Shown: positions 19,711 to 33,326 of the stretch, piece by piece | How positions within the stretch are numbered: the stretch's first letter is position 1 | Layout: each line of letters starts with the position of its first letter | Assembly (NCBI RefSeq): GCF_001922985.1 | Contig: NZ_MRUH01000168.1 | Location: 186,001-250,000 of the forward strand | Origin: Teredinibacter waterburyi | GTDB taxonomy: Bacteria; Pseudomonadota; Gammaproteobacteria; Pseudomonadales; Cellvibrionaceae | Length of the DNA: 64,000 nt | Direction: 5' to 3' | Made by a program: the position numbers and the translations under genes | Notes under the pieces: generated by a model | What the model was told of the DNA's origin: nothing | Databases searched by the model: none | What the model saw: only the letters and a program-made list of their open reading frames with translations

Positions 19711-19835
19711 TCGGCTCTGCTCTAGGTAGTTTCGTGTTGGCGGATCCTGCGCTAGTACATAGCAGTGGCATGGGCTTGGACTGATCGTTGCTGTTGTCCA
19801 TATGTAGTGTGCGGGTAATAGCTGCCCAGATACGC

Positions 19836-19864
19836 AAAAACCCGGCGAAGGCCGGGTTCTTTTG
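19836..19864 (-). terminator. Intrinsic terminator of rpmB-rpmG
   Basis: 8-bp stem AACCCGGC (19839-19846) / GCCGGGTT (19851-19858) with a GAAG tetraloop in plus-strand reading. On the minus strand it ends in a run of five T. It lies 31 bases after the rpmG stop, before mutM. Confidence 0.88.
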
Positions 19865-19888
19865 AAGCGATATTAAGTAGGCCTAGAC

Positions 19889-20044
19889 TTACTTAATTTT
19901 GCCTTCTTTGTACATTACGTGCTTGCGAACAACGGGATCAAATTTTTTGATCTCCATTTTTCCTGGCATAGTACGCTTGTTTTTATCAGTAGTATAAAAG
20001 TGACCTGTACCGGCACTTGAATTCAAACGAATTTTGTCACGCAT
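19889..20044 (-). CDS. rpmG: 50S ribosomal protein L33
   Basis: 51 residues ([19 protein letters not shown] to YKEGKIK). It lacks the CxxC pairs of the zinc-binding form, so it is the zinc-independent type like that of E. coli. A strong GAGGAG lies before the ATG. It is 27 bases downstream of rpmB in the same operon and followed by an intrinsic terminator. Confidence 0.97.
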   Translation of the reverse strand: MRDKIRLNSSAGTGHFYTTDKNKRTMPGKMEIKKFDPVVRKHVMYKEGKIK

Positions 20045-20071
20045 GAGTATTCTCCTCTATTCGGCCGCGAA

Positions 20072-20308
20072 TTAAACTTTTTCGCCGCGAGAGCGGATAT
20101 CGGTCAAAACAGACTCGATACCAGTTTTGTCAATGATACGCATGCCTTTAGCGGAAACACGTAGTTTCACAAAACGCTTCTCTGATTCTACCCAGAAACG
20201 GTGGCTATGCAGGTTAGGCAAAAAACGACGCTTGGTGTGGTTTTTTGCGTGAGATACGTTGTTTCCGGTTACCGGGCGCTTTCCGGTTACCTGACAAACC
20301 TTGGACAT
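20072..20308 (-). CDS. rpmB: 50S ribosomal protein L28
   Basis: 78 residues, nearly superimposable on E. coli L28 ([17 protein letters not shown]...). Only one cysteine, so the zinc-free type. First gene of rpmB-rpmG. A strong extended -10 promoter lies 140 bases upstream and the leader can fold into two competing hairpins. Confidence 0.97.
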   Translation of the reverse strand: MSKVCQVTGKRPVTGNNVSHAKNHTKRRFLPNLHSHRFWVESEKRFVKLRVSAKGMRIIDKTGIESVLTDIRSRGEKV

Positions 20309-20394
20309 GGTCGTGCCTCTTTACATTCAGTATGAAGCTACAGCCTCAAGGCAGGTAGCTATGTTAATTCGAGTAAAATTCGATTCTTCGACTC

Positions 20395-20438
20395 TTGGTA
20401 TCGACCAAATTTTGCGCTTCGGGCGCAGGGTGGGTCGA
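20395..20438 (-). promoter_or_regulatory. rpmB leader with mutually exclusive hairpins
   Basis: Seen on either strand: a small hairpin TTGGT / ACCAA (20395-20399 with 20404-20408) and a larger one TCGACC / GGTCGA (20401-20406 with 20433-20438) with an inner GCGC / GCGC pair. They share bases 20404-20406, so both cannot form at once. It lies in the 5' untranslated region of the ribosomal protein mRNA; an autoregulatory role is inference. Confidence 0.5.
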
Positions 20439-20449
20439 AAGGGACGCGA

Positions 20450-20478
20450 TTTATACCAGACTGATTAAATAATATCAA
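20450..20478 (-). promoter_or_regulatory. Sigma-70 promoter for rpmB-rpmG
   Basis: On the minus strand: TTGATA (20473-20478), a 17-base spacer, TATAAA (20450-20455), with a TG one base before the -10 (extended -10). The best promoter-like match I found in the window. Confidence 0.82.
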
Positions 20479-20603
20479 CTCAGAGGCGTATTTTAGTAGG
20501 ATTAATCTTCAAACTAGGGGGTTGGTTGGGGTAGCGGTGGTGTTCTTTGCGGGGTAACAGGTTGCCGCAGTATTTCGGCCAATATTATTGGGTCGCGATC
20601 AAT

Positions 20604-20633
20604 GCCCCACCTTAAGTTGATTTTAGGTGGGGC
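20604..20633 (-). terminator. Hairpin 50 bases after the GH5 gene, possible terminator
   Basis: Stem GCCCCACCT (20604-20612) / AGGTGGGGC (20625-20633). GC-rich and well placed after the cellulase stop, but no T run follows on the minus strand, so intrinsic termination is uncertain. Confidence 0.4.
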
Positions 20634-20685
20634 TGTTCTGTAGTCGATCTGCTGGCAATTTGGATCTAATGCAGAGCGACTTAGC

Positions 20686-21837
20686 CTATTTGTTTAGCTT
20701 CTGCATGGCATCGCGAAAAAACTCGCCCTGCTGGGTCGGTGTGTAGTTCCAGTCAGAGATCATTTGCGGTGGCCAGTCAGGGTCGAAACACCAGACGGTC
20801 CATGAGGCGCCTTTCCTATTGAGGTAGTTCAATATTGCGGGGCCGTAACTGCCGTCATCTTTTACGGGCTCGTGAGCGCCGGGCAGGTCGGCGTTCATCC
20901 AGCCGATCTCGGTAGTGATCATAGGGTAGGTGTCGGCAACAAAGCCCCAGTCACGCTCCCAGTCGATGTGCTTTTTGTCGGCCTCTGCCCAAGTCTTGGT
21001 TGGGTAGGGGTGAGCGGCGTAGGCGATGCCGGGCTTACGAAAGGGCTTTTCCCGTACTTCGTTAAGATTGTACGCCCAGTTGAAGCCTGCAACGAGTGGA
21101 ACTACCTTGGTGTCGTGGGCGTAGATAATGGTGATAATCTCTTCGTTGATCTCGCGCCACTGGTCCCAACTCATTTCGCCAAGCTGGCCGTTGTACAGAG
21201 TTGGCTCATTAAATAGTTCGTAGACGGCGACTGTCGAAATCCCTTTGTACCGGAAGGCCACCTTGCGCCAAAACTCCATGGTTTCAGCCTTGGTCGTGTT
21301 GTACATGGGGTGTTGGTAGAGCTCTGAGTGAAGGTTGCCGATCGAGTGCCAGTCGATTATGAGGTAAATCTCTAGCTCGTTAGCCCACTGCACGGCTTGA
21401 TCCAAAAGTCTGAAATAGCCCGTCGGCCCGCGACTCTGCCATGCGGCTGGGTGAACGGGAACGCGAATGACGTTAGCCCCAAAAGACTTTACCGCCTCAA
21501 AATGCTTTTTGCTCCATTTGCCGTTCTTGGTAAGTTTGTCGGGGTCGGAGATGTTAACACCACGCAAAATGACAGTATTGCCCGACTCGTCGACAAGTTT
21601 GTTACCTTTCACTGAGATGAAGTCCATCTTGTTTGAGAGGCTGGCTGGTGCGAAGCGCTCAGGGTAAGGTTGATTCCACCACTCGCCTTTCGCGGGTTTT
21701 ACAGCATCGCTGGCGAAGCTCGACGAGGGCGCCCATAACATTAGGGCAAGGGCTGCAACCGCTATTTTTTTGATTGGTAAAGCCGTTGCACGGAACCGGT
21801 GCAGGATAAGAATTAAGCGTTGTAAGAGCTGAAGCAT
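20686..21837 (-). CDS. Glycoside hydrolase family 5 (endoglucanase-like), exported
   Basis: 383 residues from the ATG at 21837; a longer frame to 21927 lacks a good start context. A long basic N-region and hydrophobic core (IAVAALALMLWAPSSSFA) form a signal peptide, so the enzyme is secreted. The GH5 barrel shows the acid/base Glu in LFNEPT, the nucleophile Glu in TTEIGW, the early RGVNISD, the VIRVPVHPAAW and the DWHS strand motifs. No carbohydrate-binding module or serine linker is attached, unusual for cellulolytic relatives. It acts on a beta-1,4-glucan or mannan; the exact substrate is not readable. It separates rpmB from radC, which are neighbours in E. coli and Pseudomonas. Confidence 0.9.
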   Translation of the reverse strand: MLQLLQRLILILHRFRATALPIKKIAVAALALMLWAPSSSFASDAVKPAKGEWWNQPYPERFAPASLSNKMDFISVKGNKLVDESGNTVILRGVNISDPDKLTKNGKWSKKHFEAVKSFGANVIRVPVHPAAWQSRGPTGYFRLLDQAVQWANELEIYLIIDWHSIGNLHSELYQHPMYNTTKAETMEFWRKVAFRYKGISTVAVYELFNEPTLYNGQLGEMSWDQWREINEEIITIIYAHDTKVVPLVAGFNWAYNLNEVREKPFRKPGIAYAAHPYPTKTWAEADKKHIDWERDWGFVADTYPMITTEIGWMNADLPGAHEPVKDDGSYGPAILNYLNRKGASWTVWCFDPDWPPQMISDWNYTPTQQGEFFRDAMQKLNK

Positions 21838-22020
21838 AATAAAGTCTCTCGTTGTCGTTGTTTGTAGAGCCATTTTGTTGCGGGCCGGAATGGGTTCTGC
21901 CTTCGTTGTTGTTTTGGCTAGGGGCAAGTATAGGCGTTTTCTGTGATATGGGTTACGCGCTTCTCGCGGGTCCCAACCGCAGTGCGAGAAAAACGTAACT
22001 GAAATGCAGCGAGAGGTGCG

Positions 22021-22695
22021 CTATATCCAGCCGCGATCAGCAAAGGAAACCACCTCACCGTCGCCGACGACCATGTGATCAAGAGTGCGGATGTCTACTA
22101 GCTGCAGCGCGTCTTTCAGGCGCTGGGTGATGCTGCGATCGGCATCGCTTGGTTCGGCAACGCCTGACGGATGGTTATGAGCAAAAATAACCGCTGCGGC
22201 ATTGTGGCTGAGGGCTTTTTTAACCACCTCTCGAGGGTAGACTGCGGCGCCATCGATAGTCCCGTGAAATAGCTCTTCGTAACTAATGAGGCGGTGCTGA
22301 GAGTCGAGCATAAGCACGGCAAACACCTCGGCGTGGCGATCTCGCAGTTGAGCGCTGAGGTAGTTTTTTACGGCTTGGCTGCTGTTGAAGCTATGTTCGC
22401 GGTTTAGGGTTTCTGCGAGATGGCGTCGCGACATTTCTAGAACGGCTTGCAGCTGGCTAAATTTTGCATCACCGAGGCCGTGAGCGCGACAAAACTCCGT
22501 GCGCGAAGCGCCGAGAAGTGAGCGTAAACCCTGAAATTGGCTGAGAAGCTCGCGTGCGAGTTGTACCGCAGACTTACCGGCGCAGCCTGTGCGCAGAAAA
22601 ATGGCGAGCAGCTCTGCATCGGATAGGGCGCCAGCGCCTTTATTGAGTAGTTTTTCTCGCGGACGCTCGTCCGCAGGCCAGTCCTTGATTGCCAT
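22021..22695 (-). CDS. radC: RadC family JAB/MPN domain protein
   Basis: 224 residues from the ATG at 22695, with AAGGAG eight bases upstream; a GTG at 22704 would overlap that site. The N-terminal helix-hairpin-helix region and C-terminal JAMM metalloprotease-like motif (HNHPSG, then PSDAD) are complete. Its role is not settled; the historic radiation-repair link is not supported. Divergent from coaBC in the conserved arrangement. Confidence 0.93.
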   Translation of the reverse strand: MAIKDWPADERPREKLLNKGAGALSDAELLAIFLRTGCAGKSAVQLARELLSQFQGLRSLLGASRTEFCRAHGLGDAKFSQLQAVLEMSRRHLAETLNREHSFNSSQAVKNYLSAQLRDRHAEVFAVLMLDSQHRLISYEELFHGTIDGAAVYPREVVKKALSHNAAAVIFAHNHPSGVAEPSDADRSITQRLKDALQLVDIRTLDHMVVGDGEVVSFADRGWI

Positions 22696-23059
22696 AGTGC
22701 ACACTCCTTGTGTCGTTTATCCTGGCGTTCGCTCGAACTTCTAGTCGTTACTTTAGCGAGCCATATGCTATCCATGCTAAGCAGTTAACGCCGGAACCAG
22801 CTGTTCGGCATTCATTCATACTTTAGAAAGTGGTATCTTATCGGCCTTATGACGAAATGCCAATTTTTCGATCAGTCTAGGTTTCTTCCGCTCATATCGC
22901 GACCTATTCGCGGTTGTTAAGGCCTATGCAGAATCTCGGCAGGTTACACCAACGATATTACAAGTTACATCAACGATATTAGTAGCACCTATTTATATCG
23001 TCGCTCCCCCCGCTTAGCATGATTTAATCGCCTGATATGAGGCCTGCAGAGATCACTAG
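22696..23059. other. 364-base divergent region radC / coaBC with tandem repeat
   Basis: No gene is supported. Apart from the tandem 18-bp repeat described separately, I see an AT-rich segment (TATTTATATC, 22990-22999) that may be the coaBC -10 region and a C-run at 23007-23013. Confidence 0.5.
22943..22981. repeat. Tandem 18-bp direct repeat with 21-bp pitch upstream of coaBC
   Basis: GTTACACCAACGATATTA (22943-22960) and GTTACATCAACGATATTA (22964-22981), one mismatch, 21 bp from start to start, i.e. two helical turns on the same DNA face. The second copy lies where the -35 of a coaBC promoter would be. Operator-like; the binding factor is unknown. Confidence 0.7.
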
Positions 23060-24298
23060 ATGAATTCCAGTACTTCTAATCTACAGAGCTTGGTCAGCAA
23101 GCGTGTGCTTTTAGGTGTGACCGGTGGTATAGCGGCCTACAAAGCCGCGGAGCTGGTACGGCGTTTAATAGATGTGGGAGCGGAAGTTCGCGTGGTGATG
23201 ACGGCTGCGGCGCAAGAGTTTATTACCCCGCTTACCATGCAGGCGGTATCGGCAAAGCCTGTGCACACCTCGCTACTCGATACTGATGCCGAAGCTGGAA
23301 TGGGGCATATAGAGTTGGCACGTTGGGCCGATGTGATTTTAGTGGCTCCTGCGACCGCAAATTTTTTGTCGCAGCTGGCTATGGGTCAGGCTCATGACCT
23401 TTTGACCACCCTATGTTTGGCTAGTATTGCACCGCTTGCCGTAGCGCCAGCAATGAATCAAGCGATGTGGGGTAATGTGGCTACCCAACAGAATGTCGCT
23501 AAGCTGCGCGAGCGTGGGGTCCATATTTTTGGGCCAGATGCCGGTCAACAAGCGTGCGGTGATATCGGTATGGGGCGAATGCTGGACGTGCTCGACTTGC
23601 GTCTAGCGCTTGCAGGATTGTTTGAGGTTGGTGTGCTCGCCGGCAAAAAGGTTTTGATTACGGCTGGGCCGACGCGCGAGGCGATCGATCCTGTGCGTTA
23701 CTTGACCAATCAGAGCTCTGGGAAAATGGGTTACGCGATAGCGCAGGCCGCGGTTGATGCTGGTGCGACAGTAGTGTTGGTGAGCGGCCCAGTTGCGCTT
23801 GTGGCGCCGCAAGCCGCGCGAACTTTGGCGGTAATAAGTGCAGAAGATATGCGTACTGCGGTAATGGCCGAATTGACGGGTACCGATTTGTTTATCGCCG
23901 CCGCCGCGGTGGCAGATTATCGGCCGATCTCAGTTTCTGAGTCTAAACTGAAGAAAGACGCGACAAAAACTCTCAGTTTAGCGTTGATAGAAAATCCCGA
24001 TATAGTGGCTGAAGTCGCTGCGCAGCCGGTAAGGCCCTACACCGTAGGCTTCGCCGCAGAGACAGAAAATCTATTGGGGTATGCACAAAGTAAGCTTGAG
24101 CGAAAAGGGCTGGATGCGATAGTTGCGAATGATGTTTCAAGCGAGCTGGGTGGCTTTAATAGCGACCAAAATGCAGCTGTATTGCTCTATAGCGATGGCG
24201 CATCACAGTCGTTTGAAATGCAATCTAAGTCCAAGTTAGCGCGTGCTCTCATTATTGATTTGGCCAGTAAGATCAATTCTACTTGCCGAAATCAGTGA
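23060..24298 (+). CDS. coaBC: Bifunctional phosphopantothenoylcysteine synthetase/decarboxylase
   Basis: 412 residues. Makes 4'-phosphopantetheine for coenzyme A in two steps. The N-terminal CoaC flavoprotein part (to about 190) has GVTGGIAAYKA, the catalytic His in GHIELARWAD, PAMNQAMW and the ACGDIGMGRM cysteine. The C-terminal CoaB part has ITAGPTREAIDPVR, SSGKMGYA and the KKDA lysine. In E. coli and Pseudomonas dut follows immediately; here it does not. Confidence 0.97.
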   Translation: MNSSTSNLQSLVSKRVLLGVTGGIAAYKAAELVRRLIDVGAEVRVVMTAAAQEFITPLTMQAVSAKPVHTSLLDTDAEAGMGHIELARWADVILVAPATANFLSQLAMGQAHDLLTTLCLASIAPLAVAPAMNQAMWGNVATQQNVAKLRERGVHIFGPDAGQQACGDIGMGRMLDVLDLRLALAGLFEVGVLAGKKVLITAGPTREAIDPVRYLTNQSSGKMGYAIAQAAVDAGATVVLVSGPVALVAPQAARTLAVISAEDMRTAVMAELTGTDLFIAAAAVADYRPISVSESKLKKDATKTLSLALIENPDIVAEVAAQPVRPYTVGFAAETENLLGYAQSKLERKGLDAIVANDVSSELGGFNSDQNAAVLLYSDGASQSFEMQSKSKLARALIIDLASKINSTCRNQ

Positions 24299-24433
24299 GG
24301 GTAAGTAATTAAAGCCGCTGGCACCGCTGGTTTTTAAACAGCGTCGAACGGTGAATGGACGTCTAAATGCCCCTATAGGTTACTAGCGTAATAGCTTCGC
24401 AGTATTACTTTGCAAAGCGGTTAGCTATGCACA

Positions 24434-27911
<3,478 letters not shown>

Positions 27912-27969
27912 AAGCCACAAGAAGTTGTTGATGCTTTGCGAGCTAAGGGCTAGGATAGAGAAACTTTGT

Positions 27970-28013
27970 CACATAAAGTACTCTAGCGGTATCTTTATGT
28001 GGCTTCCTTTTTT
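27970..28013 (+). terminator. Terminator after algC-argB
   Basis: 9-bp stem CACATAAAG (27970-27978) / CTTTATGTG (27993-28001), followed by GCTTCC and a run of six T. Located 58 bases after the argB stop and before slmA. Confidence 0.7.
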
Positions 28014-28065
28014 GGCTGCGCCCTTACTTTGGGCGCAATAGCGCTTCGCAAGAAAATGTTATTGC

Positions 28066-28659
28066 ATGAGTACTAATAATAAAAATTCACGGCGGCAGCA
28101 AATTCTTGAAGCGCTAGCGCACATGTTAGAAGTTAGCCCTGGCGAGAGAATTACGACTGCAGCACTTGCGAAAGCTGTCGGTGTATCTGAGGCAGCGCTT
28201 TATCGTCACTTCCCCAGTAAATCGAAAATGTACGAAGGTCTTATCGAATTTATCGAAGAGACACTTTTTACGCGCATATCGATCATTGCAAACGAAGAGA
28301 TACCCGCGCTCGAGCGCTGCGAAAAAATTATGCAGTTGCTGCTAGCTTTCGCTGAGCGTAACCCAGGTATAACTCGAATTCTCACGGGTGATGCATTGGC
28401 TGGAGAAACTAGCCGTTTACGACAGAGAGTGGTGCAACTCTTTAACCGGTTAGAAGCAGAATTAAAACAAATGTTTCGTCAAGCGGAATTAAAAGAAAAT
28501 TTGCACTTCGGTATGAGTATTGCTGCGACAGTGAGTCTTTTGCTGGCGATAGTCGATGGCAAAATGGCCCAGTATGTACGCAGCGAGTTCAAGCGAATGC
28601 CCACCGAGGGCTGGCGGGAGCAATGGCATCACGCTGTTCACGGTATCCTTGTTAATTGA
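28066..28659 (+). CDS. slmA: Nucleoid occlusion factor SlmA
   Basis: 197 residues, a TetR-fold DNA-binding protein that blocks FtsZ ring formation over the nucleoid. Helix-turn-helix ITTAALAKAVGVSEAALYRHFPSK spans about residues 29-52. Length matches E. coli SlmA (198). It lies near coaBC as in enterobacteria (slmA-dut-coaBC), though algC-argB are in between here and dut is absent. No close RBS consensus; a GCGCCC hairpin lies just upstream (28017-28037). Confidence 0.93.
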   Translation: MSTNNKNSRRQQILEALAHMLEVSPGERITTAALAKAVGVSEAALYRHFPSKSKMYEGLIEFIEETLFTRISIIANEEIPALERCEKIMQLLLAFAERNPGITRILTGDALAGETSRLRQRVVQLFNRLEAELKQMFRQAELKENLHFGMSIAATVSLLLAIVDGKMAQYVRSEFKRMPTEGWREQWHHAVHGILVN

Positions 28660-28784
28660 TAAACCACAAGCCCTCACGCTGAGTGCTTATTAAATTCTGG
28701 TTGTATTCGGTGCCAGCTCTGGGGCAGCGCAATTTCCTGAATTCAGTCTAAACTCAAGGCTATCGATGTAGCTTTAGTTAAGAT

Positions 28785-30830
28785 ATGACATATCTCTGTA
28801 AATTTTATCAGCATTTGTCCTTGCCCCGCCGTTTGGCTATTCGGGTAGTCGCTATTGCTGTGCTATTAGTTTCGGTTAGCATTGCGTTGCGAAGCCTACT
28901 CTACCGAGAGTTGGTTGAGCTCGACATTTCTTATTTTATCTTTTTTAGTCTAGCGCTAGACGTAGCCTTGGTGTCGCTCGTGTTACTTGCGGTGGCTTGG
29001 TGTGCATACAGCCCTTATATCCGACTGAAAGAAATTGCTCGGCAAGCTCGAGATCTTTCGTTCGATAATTTAGCATCCACAGTAAGCCCATTACGCAGTA
29101 AGTCGATAGCAGTAGATGATTATCTGGATAACGTTGTTGATGCTCTCGAATATCTACGCGATAGCTTGGTGACGGATCGTGAACAGCGAGGCGATATTGA
29201 GCGAGCCCTGTTACAAGAAAAGGACGATAAGCTCCAGAACCGCAAAATAATTGAGCGAATGGAAAACGCTAGCCGTGCCAAGAGTCAATTTATAGCCACC
29301 ATGAGCCATGAAATTAGAACGCCAATGAATGGTGTTATTGGTATGGTTGAAATGTTGCGAGATACTTCACTAGATGACACACAGCGGCATTATTTGGATG
29401 TCATTAGTCGTTCGGGGGAGTCACTACTCAATATTATCAACGACATTTTAGACTACTCGAAAATAGAAGCCGGTAAGATGGAGTTGGAACTGGTTGAGTT
29501 CGACCTCAATCAATTGGTAAATGATTGTTTGCAGTTATTTAGTGCAGCCACCCATAAACGCAGAATTGAGCTAGTCGCGAACATAGAGCCCGATGTGCCG
29601 ACGGTACTGACTGGCGATCCAACGCGAATTCGTCAAGTTTGCGTGAATCTCATCGGCAACGCATTTAAATTTACATCGGAAGGCTTTGTTTACCTTAAGG
29701 TGATGTTGGCACCTACCCATTCGACCGAAGTTCCGGTATTGCGATTTGAGGTGCTTGATAGTGGTATTGGTATTTCCGAAGAAGCGCAGGGTTACCTGTT
29801 TGATGCTTTCCGTCAGGCCGATTCCAGTACGACGCGAAAGTTTGGCGGCACTGGGTTGGGGCTTTCAATATGTAAACAGCTAGCGCATCTGATGGGCGGA
29901 GAGATTGGTGTCGATAGCCGCTCAGGTTCGGGCTCGACGTTTTGGTTTAGTGCCCGATTTCAATACCCTGATGCCGATAGTAACCATACTCCGCCAAGCT
30001 CTAGCTTGGCCTTGTCGGGTAAGCGAATCTTATCTATTCACAATTCACCAATACTCAATCTAGCTTTTGAGGCGCAGTGTCTAGCTTCCAATCTTACGGC
30101 ACATTACTTGAATCGTGGTGAGCTTGCGCTTGAGCGTATGCGTGCACTTGGTGCAGCGAAAGCCTACGATTTTATTTTTATAGATCAAACCCTACCGGAT
30201 TTTGATGGCTTTGTGCTGGCGCGGGAGGTACGTAAACTCGAGGTCTATGAGGATACGCCAATTCTTATGCTGACCCATGAACGCACCACTAGCTTCACCA
30301 TTGAACAAATAATGCCTGTGAATACCGTTATTCCAAGGCCGCTGACATCCTTCACCCTAAAATCTACACTTCTAGCTGAGGCAACCGGAGTAAGCCTTAA
30401 CGCGCTAATCTCCATGGAAAGTCGTGCTTTGGCGCCTAACCAGAAGTTAAATGTATTGGTTGCTGAGGATAATGTTGTAAACCGGATGGTGATTGAAGGT
30501 TTGCTGGGGAAGCTGAACATCACACCGCAGTTTGCGGAAAATGGAAAAGAAGCGGTCGAGTACTTCATGACCACAAAAACCTTGTATGATGTGATTTTAA
30601 TGGATTGCGAAATGCCGGAATTAGATGGTTATGGTGCGGCTATGAAAATCCGTGAGGTTGAACGCAACAAGGCGTTAACGCCTATACCGATAATCGCTCT
30701 TACTGCTCATGTTGAGGCTGAGCATCGGCAGCGCGTATTTAACTGTGGGATGAATTATTTTCTCACTAAGCCAGTAACGCGGGATAAACTGCACGAATCA
30801 TTAGTTTCAGTTGGTCTGCTCAGTGAGTAG
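28785..30830 (+). CDS. Hybrid sensor histidine kinase with two receiver domains, one degenerate
   Basis: 681 residues. Two N-terminal membrane helices (about 18-38 and 50-75) with almost no periplasmic loop, coiled linker, HisKA with His175 (SHEIRTP), HATPase with DSGIGI and GTGLGLS, then two receivers. The last one has EDN and the phospho-acceptor Asp607 ([11 protein letters not shown]) plus a Lys in TKP. The first (about 410-530) keeps Asp467 but has HNS in place of the acidic pair and PRP in place of the KP lysine, so it is probably inactive. No Hpt domain and no regulator beside it. It precedes ppk by 199 bases on the same strand. Confidence 0.9.
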   Translation: MTYLCKFYQHLSLPRRLAIRVVAIAVLLVSVSIALRSLLYRELVELDISYFIFFSLALDVALVSLVLLAVAWCAYSPYIRLKEIARQARDLSFDNLASTVSPLRSKSIAVDDYLDNVVDALEYLRDSLVTDREQRGDIERALLQEKDDKLQNRKIIERMENASRAKSQFIATMSHEIRTPMNGVIGMVEMLRDTSLDDTQRHYLDVISRSGESLLNIINDILDYSKIEAGKMELELVEFDLNQLVNDCLQLFSAATHKRRIELVANIEPDVPTVLTGDPTRIRQVCVNLIGNAFKFTSEGFVYLKVMLAPTHSTEVPVLRFEVLDSGIGISEEAQGYLFDAFRQADSSTTRKFGGTGLGLSICKQLAHLMGGEIGVDSRSGSGSTFWFSARFQYPDADSNHTPPSSSLALSGKRILSIHNSPILNLAFEAQCLASNLTAHYLNRGELALERMRALGAAKAYDFIFIDQTLPDFDGFVLAREVRKLEVYEDTPILMLTHERTTSFTIEQIMPVNTVIPRPLTSFTLKSTLLAEATGVSLNALISMESRALAPNQKLNVLVAEDNVVNRMVIEGLLGKLNITPQFAENGKEAVEYFMTTKTLYDVILMDCEMPELDGYGAAMKIREVERNKALTPIPIIALTAHVEAEHRQRVFNCGMNYFLTKPVTRDKLHESLVSVGLLSE

Positions 30831-31029
30831 TCTGTGTAGTGGATAGCGGCGACATCTGTTTGTCATATAGCTCGTGCGACAATGTTCCGGCCAATCTATA
30901 CGTCAACGTTTCCAGCAGGTTGCGAAATACGGAAGTAAAATACGGCGGGACTAACGGCCCTAAGTATTTTTTTACGGGTCTACGCCTTTTTGATTTAGCT
31001 TGTTAACTGTCCTAATTTGGATTACATCG

Positions 31030-33162
31030 ATGTCTGATTCGAATATCACACCTATTGCCACTGTTCCCTCGGTTGCGACTGCCGCAGCTGAGCCGGAAGC
31101 CGTGGTATTGGATAATTCTGAACTCTATATCAACCGTGAATTGAGCCATTTGGCTTTTAACCAGCGAGTACTTGCCCAGGCGCTTGATACCAGCCATCCG
31201 TTACTCGAGCGGCTAAAGTTCCTGTTGATTTTCAGCTCCAATCTCGATGAGTTTTTTGAAATACGCGTCGCTGGGTTGGTACAGAGTATTCAATTCGAGC
31301 GAGAAACCACCGGTTTGGATGGGATCCACCCTGCCGAGACGTTGCGTCTGGTTAGCGAGATTTGTCATCAAACCGTTGAGCAGCAGTACCAGATACTGAA
31401 CGATATTTTGATCCCAGAGCTGGAGCAGGAGGGGATTTCATTTCTGCGTCGTGAAGATTGGACGCCGGAGCAGGCGGTGTGGGTAGAGAACTTTATCGAC
31501 AACGAAGTGTTGCCGATTGTCAGCCCGATTGGCATTGATCCCGCTCACCCATTCCCGAGGTTGGTAAATAAAAGTTTAAATTTCATTGTTGAGCTCGAAG
31601 GTAAGGATGCGTTTGGTCGCGACCTCAACTACGCGATTGTGCCAGCACCTCGCACTCTACCGCGGGTTATTCTATTGCCGCCTGAACTTAGCAAAACAGG
31701 GCATAATTTTATTTTTCTGTCGTCAATGATTCACGCCCACGCAGAAAAAATGTTTCCCGGCATGCAGGCGATGGGCTGCTATCAGTTCCGTATTACTCGC
31801 AATGCCGACCTCGATGTGGATGTAGAAGGTATAGCCGATTTGGCGCGCGCTCTGCGCGGTGAGCTTCACTCACGTCGATTTGGCACCGCCGTTAGGCTCG
31901 AAGTTGCCGACAACTGCCCAACCGAGTTAACGGACTTTCTATTGAAAGAAGTTGGTTTAACCGAGCGTGATCTGTACCGAGTGAATGGCCCCGTAAATTT
32001 GAAGCGGTTAATGGATGTGCCCTCGATTGTTGGACGCTCCGACCTGCTTTACCCTCCATTCACACCGAGTATGCCGAAAGGCTTAACGCGAAAAGACAAT
32101 ATATTTGACGCAGTGTTGCGCAAAGACTATCTACTGCTACACCCATTTGAATCCTTCGCGCCCGTTATTCAGTTTTTACGTCAGGCGGCGAAAGACCCTG
32201 CGGTTGTAGCCATCAAACAAACCCTGTATCGCTCAGGCGGGTTGCTGTCGTCAGTAGTCGATGCCCTTATAGACGCCGCTCGCAATGGTAAAGAAGTCAC
32301 CGCAATTGTGGAGTTGCGAGCACGATTTGACGAAGAGGAAAACCTAGAGCTAGCGAGCCGCTTACAAGAAGCCGGTGCTGTAGTTGTCTACGGTGTTGTT
32401 GGCTACAAAACCCACTCCAAAATGATTCTGATAGTACGCCGTGAGGGCAACCTGCTGCGGCGCTATGTTCACCTTGGAACAGGGAATTATCACTCAGGTA
32501 ACGCGCGCCTCTATACCGACTATTCGCTGCTAACTGCAGACCCCGTACTGTGCGAGGACGTTCACCGCGTCTTCCACCAGCTGACGGGAATGGGTAAAAC
32601 TGAGCGGATGAAAAAGCTTTATCACGCGCCGTTTACGCTGAAGAGACAGCTGATTCGTTTGATTGATGGTGAAATAAAGGCAGCCAAAGACGGCAAGCCA
32701 GCGTATATTATTTTGAAATGTAATGGCTTAACCGAGCCGAAGGTGATCCAGACCCTGTACAAAGCGTCTCAGGCTGGCGTAAAAGTCGACTTAATTGTTC
32801 GTGGAATGTGTTGTTTACGACCTGGTATTGCCGGAGTTTCTGATAATATTCGAGTCCGTTCAATCGTTGGCCGCTTTTTGGAGCACACGCGGGCCTATTA
32901 TTTCTCCAATGCGGAATATACGGTTTATTGCGCGAGCGCGGACTTGATGGAGCGAAACTTGAACCATCGGGTTGAAACGTGCTTCCCAATCGACCAGCCC
33001 GCGATGGCAGAGCGTGTCTATAATGACCTGCGATTGTGTTTAGATGACAACATGCAAAGCTGGGAACTGCGTTCCGACGGAACCTATGTTCGGGTTGGTC
33101 GCGATGTTGACGGCCCTGCAATTTCTGTTCAAGCCGAATTATTGCGCTCTTTGGCTACCTAA
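31030..33162 (+). CDS. ppk: Polyphosphate kinase 1
   Basis: 710 residues from the ATG at 31030; a start at 31000 adds ten unrelated residues. Reversibly builds inorganic polyphosphate from ATP through a phosphohistidine, at the inner membrane. The two catalytic histidines are present: YKTHSKM (autophosphorylation site) and [25 protein letters not shown] is also conserved. An Ala/Val-rich N-terminal extension of about 30 residues precedes the conserved [15 protein letters not shown]. In Pseudomonas ppx lies beside ppk; here ppk is followed directly by trxA. Confidence 0.96.
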   Translation: MSDSNITPIATVPSVATAAAEPEAVVLDNSELYINRELSHLAFNQRVLAQALDTSHPLLERLKFLLIFSSNLDEFFEIRVAGLVQSIQFERETTGLDGIHPAETLRLVSEICHQTVEQQYQILNDILIPELEQEGISFLRREDWTPEQAVWVENFIDNEVLPIVSPIGIDPAHPFPRLVNKSLNFIVELEGKDAFGRDLNYAIVPAPRTLPRVILLPPELSKTGHNFIFLSSMIHAHAEKMFPGMQAMGCYQFRITRNADLDVDVEGIADLARALRGELHSRRFGTAVRLEVADNCPTELTDFLLKEVGLTERDLYRVNGPVNLKRLMDVPSIVGRSDLLYPPFTPSMPKGLTRKDNIFDAVLRKDYLLLHPFESFAPVIQFLRQAAKDPAVVAIKQTLYRSGGLLSSVVDALIDAARNGKEVTAIVELRARFDEEENLELASRLQEAGAVVVYGVVGYKTHSKMILIVRREGNLLRRYVHLGTGNYHSGNARLYTDYSLLTADPVLCEDVHRVFHQLTGMGKTERMKKLYHAPFTLKRQLIRLIDGEIKAAKDGKPAYIILKCNGLTEPKVIQTLYKASQAGVKVDLIVRGMCCLRPGIAGVSDNIRVRSIVGRFLEHTRAYYFSNAEYTVYCASADLMERNLNHRVETCFPIDQPAMAERVYNDLRLCLDDNMQSWELRSDGTYVRVGRDVDGPAISVQAELLRSLAT

Positions 33163-33258
33163 AACACAGCTTCGACGTGACGCTGAGCCTTGAAATCACA
33201 AAAAACGGCGCCATTTTGGTGGCATATACGCGAAAATAGCTGAGATTTGATCTGGGCC

Positions 33259-33287
33259 TTGTTACTGGCAGCAGCTATCCTTATTAT
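33259..33287 (+). promoter_or_regulatory. Sigma-70 promoter for trxA
   Basis: TTGTTA (33259-33264), 17-base spacer, TATTAT (33282-33287), about 33 bases from the predicted transcript start to the trxA ATG. Confidence 0.7.
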
Positions 33288-33326
33288 TACTCCCCCCGCT
33301 TCAACTTCCTCATGGAGAATTAAGAT

